Of a stretch of 64,000 bases of DNA, positions 25,450-33,518 are shown piece after piece. A program made the translations under genes and the position numbers. Location of the stretch: positions 181,170 through 245,169 of the forward strand of contig JAEWHP010000023.1 of NCBI GenBank assembly GCA_023387735.1, in the 5' to 3' direction. This DNA is from Pseudomonadota bacterium. GTDB taxonomy: Bacteria; Pseudomonadota; Alphaproteobacteria; Rhizobiales; Xanthobacteraceae. The notes under the pieces were generated by a model, which searched no databases, was not told the origin of the DNA, and saw only the letters and a program-made list of their open reading frames with translations. Within the stretch, counting starts at the first letter, position 1. Each line of letters opens with the position of its first letter.

Positions 25450-26322
25450 ATGCCGCCGCCCGTTTTCCGATTTGCGCCGAGCCCGAACGGCTACCTCCAT
25501 CTCGGCCACGCCTATTCGGCGTTGCTGAACTTCGAGCTGGCGCGCGAGAGTGGCGGCCTGCTCCTGCTGCGGATCGAGGATATCGATGCAACGCGCTGCC
25601 GGCCGGAGTTCGAGGCGGCGATTTACGAAGATCTGGCCTGGCTCGGCCTGTCCTGGGAAACACCGGTGCGGCGCCAGTCGGAACATTTTGCGCGCTACCG
25701 CGCGGCGGTGGAAAAACTGGCCGGGATGGGCCTGATCTATCCCGCCTTCGAGAGCCGCGCGGAAATTGCCCGGCTGGTCGCCGAGCGCGAGACCGGCGCG
25801 CCGTGGCCGCGCGACCCCGACGGGGCGCCGCTCTATCCGGGTATGGCGAAATCGCTGGCCCCGGAGGAGCGCGACGGGCTGATCGCGCAGGGCGTGCCTT
25901 ATGCGCTGCGGCTCGACATGGCAGCGGCGCGCGGACTTGCGCAGGACCCGACGTGGACGGAACTCGGCGGAGGTCCCGGCGACGAGCGCGGGAACGTGAT
26001 GGCGCGGCCGGAGGCCTGGGGCGATGTCATCCTGGCGCGCAAGGAGACGCCGACCAGCTATCATTTGTCCGTGGTGGTCGACGACGCCTTGCAGGGCGTC
26101 ACCGAGGTGGTGCGGGGATGCGACCTGTTCTGGTCGACCAGCGTGCACCTTCTGCTGCAGCGTCTGCTTGGGATGCCACAGCCGGTCTATCGGCATCACC
26201 GGCTGGTGACGGATGCTTCCGGGCAGAAACTCTCGAAATCGACCGATGCCACTGCCTTGCGCGAATTGCGCCGGCAGGGCGCCACACCTTCCGATATCCG
26301 TCGGCTCGTCGGTCTGTCTTGA
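25450..26322 (+). CDS. gluQRS: Glutamyl-Q tRNA(Asp) synthetase (GluQRS), zinc-site cysteines absent
   Basis: A 290-residue paralogue of glutamyl-tRNA synthetase lacking the anticodon-binding half; it attaches Glu to queuosine at position 34 of tRNA(Asp). Class I signatures are HLGH (residues 17-20, RFAPSPNGYLHLGHAYSALLN) and KLSKS (260-264, GQKLSKSTDATAL). In the usual zinc-binding segment the pattern C-x-C after 'YP' is replaced by YPAFESR (97-103), so the zinc site appears lost. Length and order are otherwise canonical. Confidence 0.93.
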   Translation: MPPPVFRFAPSPNGYLHLGHAYSALLNFELARESGGLLLLRIEDIDATRCRPEFEAAIYEDLAWLGLSWETPVRRQSEHFARYRAAVEKLAGMGLIYPAFESRAEIARLVAERETGAPWPRDPDGAPLYPGMAKSLAPEERDGLIAQGVPYALRLDMAAARGLAQDPTWTELGGGPGDERGNVMARPEAWGDVILARKETPTSYHLSVVVDDALQGVTEVVRGCDLFWSTSVHLLLQRLLGMPQPVYRHHRLVTDASGQKLSKSTDATALRELRRQGATPSDIRRLVGLS

Positions 26323-26416
26323 ACGGCTTCCGTAGTTCTACTGGGGGTTGTTGAAAAGGTCTCCGTGACTTTGCCCTCGACGGCGTGCCATGCTGGCCGG
26401 GCAGGGATCGGGGATC

Positions 26417-27670
26417 ATGACGGCAAAAGTGCGCTCCCGGCGCGTCACACGGCCAACGAAAAAGAAACGGACAAAAAAGCGCGTATCCGGCGCCGCAGCG
26501 AAGCCGCGCGGCAAGCGCAAATCCGCGGCCGCTTCTCCCGGCATGGTCGAGACCGCGCTCGCCGCTTTCGCGCATGAAGTCCGCACGCCGCTCACCGGCA
26601 TCCTCGCGATCAGCAATCTGCTCGCGACCTCCGATCTCGGTGAGCGCGAACGGCGCTGGGTCGACACCATCAAGGCGGGCGCCGAGCATCTGGCGAGCCT
26701 CGCCACGCTGTTTGTCGATGCCGCGCGAAGCGGCGGCCCCGGATTGCAGCTGCGGCAGGACTTCTTCGACCTGCGCACCCTGGCGCGCAACGCCGGCGAT
26801 TCCCTGACCGGCCGCGCCGCGGCCAAGGGCCTGACGTCGTCGGTCGACATTTCCGAAAAACTGCCCGCATTCGCCGTCGGTGATCCCGTCCGCCTGCGCG
26901 CGGCGCTGGAGAACCTGATCGACAATGCGGTGAAGTTCACCGAGCATGGCAGTGTCGCGCTGCGGGTGACGCCGCTTCGGAGCACGAAGGGCAGGATCGC
27001 TGTCGCATTTGCCATCTCCGACAGCGGGATCGGCCTGACGCTCGCCGAGATCAAGCGCCTGTTCCGCCCGTTCTCCCAGGCCAACGTCACCATCGCCTCG
27101 CGCTTCGGCGGTGCGGGTCTCGGGCTGTCGTCGGTCAAGCAACTGGCACGGGCGATGGGGGGCGACATCGCGGTTGCGCAACGGCGCGGGGGCGGCACCA
27201 CGTTCACGTTCACCGTCGCGATGTCGCCGGCGGAGGAAGCGGCGAGCGCCGCCTCCAGCGCCGATGGCGAAGTGTCGGTGAGCCCGTCATCGTTGCGGCT
27301 GCTCAGCGTGGAAGATAACCCGTTCGGCCGTGTCGTGCTCAACGCCATCCTGAGCGAACTCGGTCACCAGACCGAATTCATCGGTCAGGGCGAAACGGCG
27401 CCGCAACGGCTCTCGCAGGGCGCATTCGACGCTGTCTTGATGGACATGGTCCTGCCGGGCATCGACGGCGTCGAGGCCATCAGGCGAATCCGCGCGCTGG
27501 AGGCGCCGCTCGGGCGCATCCCGATCATCTGCATCTCGGGCCGCGGCGAGGACGAAGCGGCGTCGCGCGCCGCCGGTGCCGACGTCTTCCTGGTCAAGCC
27601 TGTGTCTCCGCGCGATCTGGCGACGGCGCTGCATGATGCGGCAGGTCATGCTTCAGCCGCGACTTTATGA
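26417..27670 (+). CDS. Soluble hybrid histidine kinase with highly basic N-terminus and receiver domain
   Basis: A 417-residue kinase: a Lys/Arg-rich N-terminal tail (about residues 1-40, with TKKKRTKKRVSGAAAK and KPRGKRKSAAAS), HisKA with phospho-acceptor His53 (FAHEVRTPLTG), a HATPase_c domain (N box LENLIDNAVKFTEHG near 165; G boxes DSGIGL and GAGLGL), and a C-terminal receiver with phospho-acceptor Asp343 (DAVLMDMVLPGIDG). No membrane segment and no sensory domain (PAS, GAF) are present. The ATG at 26417 is internal to a longer open frame. The 3' end overlaps a convergent gene by 77 bp. Confidence 0.88.
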   Translation: MTAKVRSRRVTRPTKKKRTKKRVSGAAAKPRGKRKSAAASPGMVETALAAFAHEVRTPLTGILAISNLLATSDLGERERRWVDTIKAGAEHLASLATLFVDAARSGGPGLQLRQDFFDLRTLARNAGDSLTGRAAAKGLTSSVDISEKLPAFAVGDPVRLRAALENLIDNAVKFTEHGSVALRVTPLRSTKGRIAVAFAISDSGIGLTLAEIKRLFRPFSQANVTIASRFGGAGLGLSSVKQLARAMGGDIAVAQRRGGGTTFTFTVAMSPAEEAASAASSADGEVSVSPSSLRLLSVEDNPFGRVVLNAILSELGHQTEFIGQGETAPQRLSQGAFDAVLMDMVLPGIDGVEAIRRIRALEAPLGRIPIICISGRGEDEAASRAAGADVFLVKPVSPRDLATALHDAAGHASAATL

Positions 27671-28487
27671 TCGACGCATTGAGTTCGCCGCCATAGACGA
27701 AAATCGCCGCGATGAAATACAGGAACACCAGCGCGATGATCACTGACGCCAGTCCCGCATACATCGTCACGTAATTGCTGGCGAAGCGCGCCAGGTACTG
27801 GCCGAATACGATGCCCGAGAGCAGGGATGCCACCATCGTGAAGACGATGCCCGGAACGATCTGCAGGAATTTCCGCCTTCCGCAGGGGAGCCAGGCATGC
27901 AGCACGAACAGCGCTACCGTCATCGCCGTGATCGTGATGCCGTAGCGGGCGAAAAACAGCACCCTCTCGTTGCTCTCGACGAAGAACGGAATGTACCGCC
28001 GCGCGGTCTCCAGGATCAGCGGACCGAGCACGATCAGGAACGCCATCAGCAGCGAGGTGACCGCGGCGACCAGCGTGTAGCCGATCGATTCCAGCCGCAG
28101 CCAGTACCATGCCCGCGGCTCGACCACCGAATAGGCGCGGTTGAGCGCGACCCGCAGCGCCTCGACGCCATTCGAGGCAAAGTACACCGCCAGCACCGCA
28201 CCGACGGTCAGGATGTCGCCGCGTGTCGTGGTCAGCACGTCGTGGATTTCGCTGGACAGTGCGTCCGCCACCCGCTGCGGCCAGATCTGCAGCAAGAGTT
28301 CGGCCGCCTGGTCGGCGAGTTCCTTGGAGCCGAAAAAGCCGGCCAGCGAGGTCAGCACGATCAGGAACGGAAACAGCGCCATCAGCGTCGACAGCGCGAT
28401 GTGGCTGGCTATGGCCCAGCCGTCGTCGGCGAGGAATGTGTAAAATGCGTCCACCACGATGTGATAGACGTAGCTGATCTGCTTCAC
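27594..28487 (-). CDS. YihY/BrkB-family integral membrane protein
   Basis: A 297-residue inner-membrane protein with six hydrophobic segments. The first half holds the typical WAIASHIALSTLMALFPFLIVLTSLAG and the family motif AVYFASNGVEALRVALNRAY; the C-terminal helix is VIIALVFLYFIAAIFVYGGELNA. The role is unknown, and the older 'ribonuclease BN' name for the family is wrong. Its stop codon lies inside the receiver-domain coding sequence of the convergent kinase, overlapping by 77 bp. Confidence 0.9.
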   Translation of the reverse strand: MKQISYVYHIVVDAFYTFLADDGWAIASHIALSTLMALFPFLIVLTSLAGFFGSKELADQAAELLLQIWPQRVADALSSEIHDVLTTTRGDILTVGAVLAVYFASNGVEALRVALNRAYSVVEPRAWYWLRLESIGYTLVAAVTSLLMAFLIVLGPLILETARRYIPFFVESNERVLFFARYGITITAMTVALFVLHAWLPCGRRKFLQIVPGIVFTMVASLLSGIVFGQYLARFASNYVTMYAGLASVIIALVFLYFIAAIFVYGGELNASIIKSRLKHDLPHHAAPSPDRAETQA

Positions 28488-28623
28488 ATCCGACCTCGAT
28501 CCGGCGAACGGCGATCCGATCCAAAAACCCGGCTAGCTTCTGATATTATTGGGTTAAAAACCAGATCGTTGGACCAGTTGTGAACGTATAGAAGTTGCCC
28601 CTGCGCGGTGTTATGTAGCAGCA

Positions 28624-28818
28624 ATGGCATCCTTTCTAAGTACCTTCGTTCTTCCCATCATGGTCGCGGCCGTTGCATTCGTGCTGCTGCTCGGTCTCAT
28701 CAACATGATGCGGGGCGGCTCGCCGAACCGTTCGCAGAGCCTGATGCGGCTTCGGGTGTTGCTGCAGTTCGTCGCCATCGTCATCACCATGGTCGTGGTC
28801 TGGGCGATGGGCAAATAA
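28624..28818 (+). CDS. HIG1-domain twin-transmembrane protein (64 aa)
   Basis: A 64-residue protein with two membrane helices (about 5-26 and 44-60) separated by a short basic loop (MMRGGSPNRSQSLMRLRV). This is the architecture of the bacterial HIG1 family, related to hypoxia-induced mitochondrial factors that associate with respiratory complexes. The gene is 24 bases upstream of the adenosyltransferase gene, probably in one operon. Confidence 0.85.
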   Translation: MASFLSTFVLPIMVAAVAFVLLLGLINMMRGGSPNRSQSLMRLRVLLQFVAIVITMVVVWAMGK

Positions 28819-28841
28819 TGGCAGGAAAGAGGTAGTCGCCA

Positions 28842-29414
28842 ATGGTCGTGCTCAACCGCATCTATACGAAGACCGGCGATGACGGCACCACCGCGCTCGG
28901 CAGCGGCGAGCGTCGCCCGAAATACGATCTGCGCATCTCGGCCTACGGCACCGTGGACGAAACCAACGCCGCCATCGGCGTCGTGCGGCTGCATCTCGGC
29001 GAGGCGCGCGACCTCGATGCGATGCTGGGCCGGATCCAGAACGACCTGTTCGATCTCGGCGCCGATCTCGCGGTGCCCCAGCGCGAGGGCAAGGTCGAGC
29101 GGCTGCGGATGCTGGCGAGCCAGGTCGAGCGGCTGGAGCGCGACATCGACGCCCTGAACGCGCACATGGCGCCGCTGACGTCGTTCATCCTGCCGGGCGG
29201 CACCCCCGCCGCGGCATACCTGCATCTCGCCCGTACCATATGTCGCCGGGCGGAGCGGGTCATGGTGGAACTCGCGGCCCGCCCCGAGGAGCCGGTGAAC
29301 GAGGCCGGCATCCAGTATATGAACCGCCTGTCGGATTTCCTGTTCGTCGCCGGCCGCCACATGAACGACAATGGGGCGGGAGACGTGTTGTGGGTACCCG
29401 GCCAGAACAGGTAA
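28842..29414 (+). CDS. Cob(I)alamin adenosyltransferase, PduO type
   Basis: A 190-residue PduO-type ATP:cob(I)alamin adenosyltransferase that makes coenzyme B12. The N-terminal ATP-binding motif is NRIYTKTGDDGTTALGSGERRPK, followed by TVDETNAAIGVVR and the C-terminal RRAERVMVEL and YMNRLSDFLFVAGR motifs. The 24-base gap to the HIG1 gene and 120-base gap to etfB suggest coupling to energy metabolism; adenosylcobalamin-dependent methylmalonyl-CoA mutase is the likely consumer. Confidence 0.93.
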   Translation: MVVLNRIYTKTGDDGTTALGSGERRPKYDLRISAYGTVDETNAAIGVVRLHLGEARDLDAMLGRIQNDLFDLGADLAVPQREGKVERLRMLASQVERLERDIDALNAHMAPLTSFILPGGTPAAAYLHLARTICRRAERVMVELAARPEEPVNEAGIQYMNRLSDFLFVAGRHMNDNGAGDVLWVPGQNR

Positions 29415-29534
29415 GGTACACTCTAATATCCGGGGGCCGATTTTTGGCTTTCGCGCGTTGACCGCCGATAGCGGGCGATCTAGGTTCCGCGCCCAAGCCA
29501 ACCAAACCCCAGAATTCAAGCGAAAGAAGGATCG

Positions 29535-30284
29535 ATGAAGGTTCTTGTGCCGGTAAAGCGGGTGGTCGATTACAACGTCAAGGTCCGCGTCAAGAGCGAC
29601 GGCACCGGCGTCGAACTCGCCAACGTGAAGATGTCGATGAATCCGTTCGACGAAATCGCCGTCGAGGAAGCACTGCGCCTCAAGGAAGCCGGCAAGGCGA
29701 CCGAAGTGGTGGTGGTGTCGATCGGCCCGGCGCAGGCCTCGGAGACCATCCGGACCGGTCTTGCGATGGGCGCCGACCGCGGCATCCTCATCAAGGCCGA
29801 CGGCAACGTCGAACCGCTGGCGGTCGCCAAGCTGCTCAAGGCGGTGGCCGAGGCTGAAAAGCCCGGGCTCATCATTCTCGGCAAGCAGGCGATCGACGAC
29901 GACAGCAACCAGACCGGCCAGATGCTGGCCGCGCTGCTCGGCTGGTCGCAGGCGACGTTCGCCTCCAAGCTCGAAGTCGACGGCGCCGACTTCAAGGTCA
30001 CGCGCGAGGTGGACGGCGGCCTGCAGACCGTGAAGCTGAAGGGACCGGCCATCGTCACCACGGACCTTCGTCTCAACGAGCCGCGCTACGCTTCGCTGCC
30101 CAACATCATGAAGGCCAAGAAGAAGCCGATCGACGACAAGAGCGCGTCTGATTACGGCGTCGACCTCACGCCGCATCTCGAAGTGCTCAAGACCGCGGAA
30201 CCGCCGGGCCGCAAGGGCGGCGTCAAGGTCAAGGACGTCAGCGAGCTGGTATCCAAACTCAAGACCGAAGCCGGGGTTCTCTGA
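29535..30284 (+). CDS. etfB: Electron transfer flavoprotein beta subunit
   Basis: A 249-residue EtfB, which binds AMP and forms with EtfA the heterodimer that passes electrons from acyl-CoA dehydrogenases to ETF:quinone oxidoreductase. It opens with MKVLVPVKRVVDYNVKVRVK and holds SMNPFDEIAVEEALRLKEAG, GADRGILI and the AMP-binding DDDSNQTGQMLAALLGW segment. The start codon follows AGAAGGATCG. Its stop (TGA) overlaps the ATG of etfA by one base, so translation is coupled. Confidence 0.96.
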   Translation: MKVLVPVKRVVDYNVKVRVKSDGTGVELANVKMSMNPFDEIAVEEALRLKEAGKATEVVVVSIGPAQASETIRTGLAMGADRGILIKADGNVEPLAVAKLLKAVAEAEKPGLIILGKQAIDDDSNQTGQMLAALLGWSQATFASKLEVDGADFKVTREVDGGLQTVKLKGPAIVTTDLRLNEPRYASLPNIMKAKKKPIDDKSASDYGVDLTPHLEVLKTAEPPGRKGGVKVKDVSELVSKLKTEAGVL

Positions 30285-31228
30285 TGACGACGCTATTGAT
30301 TGCCGAACACGATAACGCGTCGATCAAGGACGCCACCAACAAGGCATTGACCGCGGCCGCCGCACTCGGCGCCGACGTGGATGTGCTGGTCGCCGGCGAA
30401 AACGCCAAGGCTGCCGCCGATGCCGCCTCCAAGCTCGCCGGCGTGAAGAAGGTGCTGCTCGCCGACAACGCCGCCTATGCCCATGATCTCGCGGAGCCGC
30501 TGGCTGCGCTGATCGTGGCGCTGGCGCCGTCCTATGACGCCTTCGTCGCGCCCGCGACGTCGCGCTTCAAGAATGTGATGCCGCGCGTCGCGGCACTGCT
30601 CGACGTGATGCAGGTGTCGGAGATCATCAAGGTGGTTTCGCCCGACACGTTCGAACGGCCGATCTACGCCGGCAACGCGATCCAGACCGTCAAGTCAAAG
30701 GACGCCAAGAAGGTCATCACGGTACGCACCTCGACCTTTGCCGCGGCCGGCGACGGCGGCAGCGCGCCGGTCGAGAACGCCGCCGCTGCGGCGGACCCCG
30801 GCCTCTCCAGCTTCGTCGGCGAGGAAGTCGCGAAGAGCGATCGTCCGGAACTGACGTCTGCGAAGATCATCGTCTCCGGTGGTCGCGCGATGCAGAGCCG
30901 CGAAAACTTCGCCAAGTACATCGAACCGCTTGCCGACAAGCTCGGCGCCGGCGTCGGTGCTTCGCGCGCCGCGGTGGACGCCGGCTACGCCCCGAACGAC
31001 TGGCAGGTCGGCCAGACCGGCAAGGTGGTGGCGCCTGAACTCTACGTCGCGATCGGCATCTCCGGCGCGATCCAGCATCTCGCCGGCATGAAGGATTCCA
31101 AGGTGATCGTCGCGATCAACAAGGATGAAGACGCGCCGATCTTCCAGGTTGCCGATTACGGCCTTGTCGCGGACCTCTATCAGGCGGTTCCAGAACTGAC
31201 CGAAGCGCTCGGCAAGCTCGGAAAGTAA
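30284..31228 (+). CDS. etfA: Electron transfer flavoprotein alpha subunit
   Basis: A 314-residue EtfA that carries FAD. The C-terminal FAD-binding domain shows SRAAVDAGYAPNDWQVGQTGK, VAPELYVAIGISGAIQHLAGM and VIVAINKDEDAPIFQVADYG, all diagnostic. The N-terminal domain (about 1-190) pairs with EtfB. It is translationally coupled to etfB and followed by a perfect hairpin terminator. Together they support beta-oxidation; a hydroxyacyl-CoA dehydrogenase lies just downstream. Confidence 0.96.
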   Translation: MTTLLIAEHDNASIKDATNKALTAAAALGADVDVLVAGENAKAAADAASKLAGVKKVLLADNAAYAHDLAEPLAALIVALAPSYDAFVAPATSRFKNVMPRVAALLDVMQVSEIIKVVSPDTFERPIYAGNAIQTVKSKDAKKVITVRTSTFAAAGDGGSAPVENAAAAADPGLSSFVGEEVAKSDRPELTSAKIIVSGGRAMQSRENFAKYIEPLADKLGAGVGASRAAVDAGYAPNDWQVGQTGKVVAPELYVAIGISGAIQHLAGMKDSKVIVAINKDEDAPIFQVADYGLVADLYQAVPELTEALGKLGK

Positions 31229-31234
31229 AATTTG

Positions 31235-31275
31235 ACGCCGGCCGGATGCGCAACGTCCGGCCGGCGTTTACTTTA
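31235..31275 (+). terminator. Strong hairpin terminator of etfBA
   Basis: ACGCCGGCCGGA (31235-31246) pairs perfectly with TCCGGCCGGCGT (31256-31267) around a nine-base loop, followed by TTACTTT. It starts seven bases after the etfA stop codon. Confidence 0.8.
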
Positions 31276-31278
31276 AAA

Positions 31279-31330
31279 GCGTTTTCAAGCGATGATCTGG
31301 GACCTCTCGCGAAGAAAACGTGCCAAAAGG
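31279..31330. repeat. Dispersed GCGTTTTC ... GAAAACGC repeat, copy 1
   Basis: The element has inverted arms GCGTTTTC (31279-31286) and GAAAACGT (31314-31321), with an inner segment AAGCGATGATCTGGGACC. It lies between etfA and the hydroxyacyl-CoA dehydrogenase gene. Similar elements occur near 43673 and, inside metX, at 51897. Confidence 0.7.
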
Positions 31331-31382
31331 TGGGACCAGAATGAACAGGCGCGATATGCGCGCCGTTCCGGTGGATGACAAG

Positions 31383-32264
31383 ATGGCGGTGACAATCAAG
31401 AAGGTCGGCGTGATCGGCTCGGGCCAGATGGGCAACGGCATCGCCCAGGTGGCGTCGCTCGCCGGCCTCGACGTGGTGCTTAACGACATCTCCGACGAGC
31501 GGCTGAAATCGGCGATGGCGACCATCAACGGCCATCTGTCGCGGCAGGTCGCCAAGAAGGCGGTTACCGAGGACGCGCGCAAGCAGGCGCTCGGGCGAAT
31601 CAGCACCACCGAGACGCTCGACGGGCTTTCGGATTGTGACCTCGTGATCGAGACCGCGGTCGAAAAGGAAGAGGTCAAGCGCAAGATCTTCCACGAGCTC
31701 TGCGCGGTGCTGAAGCAGGACGCGATCGTCGCCACCAACTCCTCGTCGATCTCGATCACGCGACTGGCCTCCTCGACCGATCGGCCCGAGAAGTTCATCG
31801 GCATTCATTTCATGAATCCGGTGCCGGCGATGGAGCTGGTCGAACTGATCCGTGGCATCGCCACCGACGATTCGACGTTCGACACCGCAAAGGATTTCGT
31901 CACCAGGCTCGGCAAGCAGATCGCGGTGTCGGAGGATTTTCCGGCCTTCATCGTCAACCGCATCCTGCTGCCGATGATCAACGAGGCGATCTACACGCTC
32001 TACGAGGGCGTCGGGAACGTCGAGGCGATCGATGCGGCGATGAAGCTCGGTGCGCACCACCCGATGGGGCCGCTGGAGCTGGCCGATTTCATCGGTCTGG
32101 ATACCTGCCTGTCGATCATGCAGGTGCTGCACGAGGGGCTGGCGGACTCGAAGTACCGGCCGTGTCCGCTGCTGGTGAAATATGTCGAGGCCGGCTGGCT
32201 GGGGCGCAAGACCCAGCGCGGCTTCTACGACTATCGCGGCGACAAGCCGGTCCCGACGCGCTGA
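31383..32264 (+). CDS. 3-hydroxybutyryl-CoA / 3-hydroxyacyl-CoA dehydrogenase
   Basis: A 293-residue NAD-dependent enzyme that oxidises (S)-3-hydroxyacyl-CoA in beta-oxidation. The Rossmann motif is VGVIGSGQMGNGIAQV (N-terminus), followed by the SNTSSISIT motif (VATNSSSISIT), the catalytic His in IGIHFMNPVPAMELVELI, and the C-terminal dimer domain PLELADFIGLDTCLSIM. The ATG at 31383 is preceded by GGTGGA; upstream in-frame codons belong to the dispersed repeat. It follows etfBA and fits fatty-acid oxidation. Confidence 0.93.
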   Translation: MAVTIKKVGVIGSGQMGNGIAQVASLAGLDVVLNDISDERLKSAMATINGHLSRQVAKKAVTEDARKQALGRISTTETLDGLSDCDLVIETAVEKEEVKRKIFHELCAVLKQDAIVATNSSSISITRLASSTDRPEKFIGIHFMNPVPAMELVELIRGIATDDSTFDTAKDFVTRLGKQIAVSEDFPAFIVNRILLPMINEAIYTLYEGVGNVEAIDAAMKLGAHHPMGPLELADFIGLDTCLSIMQVLHEGLADSKYRPCPLLVKYVEAGWLGRKTQRGFYDYRGDKPVPTR

Positions 32265-32291
32265 GGCGCCAACCTCGATGTCGTAGTCGTA

Positions 32292-32372
32292 GTAGGGTGG
32301 GTTAGCCGAAGGCGTAACCCACCATCTATCCCCGCGTATCGGTGGGTTACGGCTTCGCCTAACCCACCCTAC
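32292..32372. repeat. Large GTAGGGTGGGTTA inverted repeat
   Basis: Two 32-base arms (32292-32323 and 32341-32372) form a near-perfect hairpin: GTAGGGTGGGTTAGCCGAAG on the left and the complement of GTAGGGTGGGTTAGGCGAAG on the right. Only two positions differ. Each arm itself contains the mini-palindrome GCCGAAGGC / GGCTTCGCC. The element lies between the dehydrogenase and yjfB genes. Confidence 0.88.
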
Positions 32373-32443
32373 AAATGACCATCTCCAGCATTCGTTAACC
32401 AGTGCCGGTTAGGGTGCCCCCCACGTTCTGGGAGTGCCTGCGT

Positions 32444-32632
32444 ATGGATATGATGGCTATGGTTACGAGCATGCTCGCGATGCAGGCGGGCGGCATGCAG
32501 TCGCAGATTCAGGCGTCGATCATCAAGTCCAACGCGGATGCCGAAAAGTTCGCGGTTCAGACCCTGCTCGGCATCCCCTCGACCGCCAATCTGGCGCCCG
32601 GCGTCGGCGGCAATCTGAACGTCACCGCATAA
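32444..32632 (+). CDS. YjfB-family small protein (62 aa)
   Basis: A 62-residue protein of the YjfB family ('putative motility protein', PF14070): MDMMAMVTSMLAMQAGGMQSQIQASIIKSNADAEKFAVQTLLG. Family proteins show the same order of a Met-rich helix, a Gln-rich helix with I-K-x(5)-E and a small Gly/Ala C-terminus. The ATG has GGGAG nine bases upstream. A TAACC-N6-GGTTA inverted repeat lies at 32396-32411. The function is unproven; the name comes from loose flagellar association. Confidence 0.75.
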   Translation: MDMMAMVTSMLAMQAGGMQSQIQASIIKSNADAEKFAVQTLLGIPSTANLAPGVGGNLNVTA

Positions 32633-32639
32633 TCCATCC

Positions 32640-32719
32640 GCCTTCCGGGGCGATGCGAGAAGCATCGAACCCGGAATCTCGAGATTCCGGGTCTGGTCCT
32701 GCGGACCATCCCGGAATGA
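32640..32719. repeat. REP-like palindrome (CTTCCGGGGCGATGC family), complete copy
   Basis: It reads CTTCCGGGGCGATGCGAGAA ... CCATCCCGGAATGAC with the internal GGAATCTCGAGATTCC. It sits between yjfB and the 3' end of tlpA and is the same family as 16599, 19779 and 2149. Confidence 0.85.
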
Positions 32720-32725
32720 CGAATG

Positions 32726-33400
32726 CTATGGCTGCATTGCGGCCTTGATCAGCTTGATCGCGTCGTCGCTGGCCCATTCGGCGGGACCGGCCAGGTTGGC
32801 GATTTCGCAGCCCTGGCCGTCGACCAGCACCGAAGTCGGCATGCCCAACGCCTTTCCGACGCTCTTAAGATCTTGAAAAACCTTCGCTTTCGGATCGGCG
32901 AAATAGCCAAGCCGGGTCAGATTGGCCTCTCTGAGGAAGTTCTTCGGCTTCTCGGGATCGCGGGTGTCGATGTTGATGGCGACGACCTCGAATTCCTTGC
33001 CGCCGAGCTTGCCTTGCAGGGTGTCCAGCGCCGGCATTTCCTTGCGGCAGGGCACGCACCAGGTGGCCCACAGGTTCACCAGCACGGTCTTGCCGCGCCA
33101 GTCCGAGAGCTTCCGGGGCTTGCCCTCGGCGTCCTCGAAGGCGAGGTCGGGAAGCTGAACCGGGCTAGTCGCCATGGTCAGCGCGGCCACCTCGCCATGC
33201 GCCAGCGGCGCGATCCTGCGGGCCGTTTCGACCGCGCCGCTGCAGATGGAATCGCCGCTTCCGGCGCGCTGCAAGCCGCCGGTCGCATAAACCCCGCCGA
33301 AAACGGCCAGCGCTCCGGCCACCACCACGGCGGCGGCAAGCGGAATCCGGCTTTTTGCGGCCGGGCGGGGCGAGGGCGTGTCGGGCATATCGTTTGTCAT
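32726..33400 (-). CDS. tlpA: TlpA thioredoxin-like periplasmic disulfide reductase
   Basis: A 224-residue membrane-anchored thioredoxin. The N-terminal anchor is residues 18-40 and the periplasmic thioredoxin domain has the active site WCVPC (Cys115, Cys118). The sequence closely resembles B. japonicum TlpA in the LAHGEVAALTMA, LPDLAFEDA and INIDTRDPEKPK segments; that protein reduces the CuA site chaperone and supports cytochrome oxidase assembly. It diverges from argH, the arrangement I recall for Bradyrhizobium. Cys53, in the SICSGA segment, is also present. Confidence 0.93.
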   Translation of the reverse strand: MTNDMPDTPSPRPAAKSRIPLAAAVVVAGALAVFGGVYATGGLQRAGSGDSICSGAVETARRIAPLAHGEVAALTMATSPVQLPDLAFEDAEGKPRKLSDWRGKTVLVNLWATWCVPCRKEMPALDTLQGKLGGKEFEVVAINIDTRDPEKPKNFLREANLTRLGYFADPKAKVFQDLKSVGKALGMPTSVLVDGQGCEIANLAGPAEWASDDAIKLIKAAMQP

Positions 33401-33518
33401 CCTGTATCAGATACGGCTATGCAGTGCCCATGTTACGGTCAACTGCGGTCGAGTTACGGCCGAAACGGGCGCGGCGTTTCGCTGGTCCGGACGTTAAAAT
33501 GGCAGGGCGCGGGAAGTC

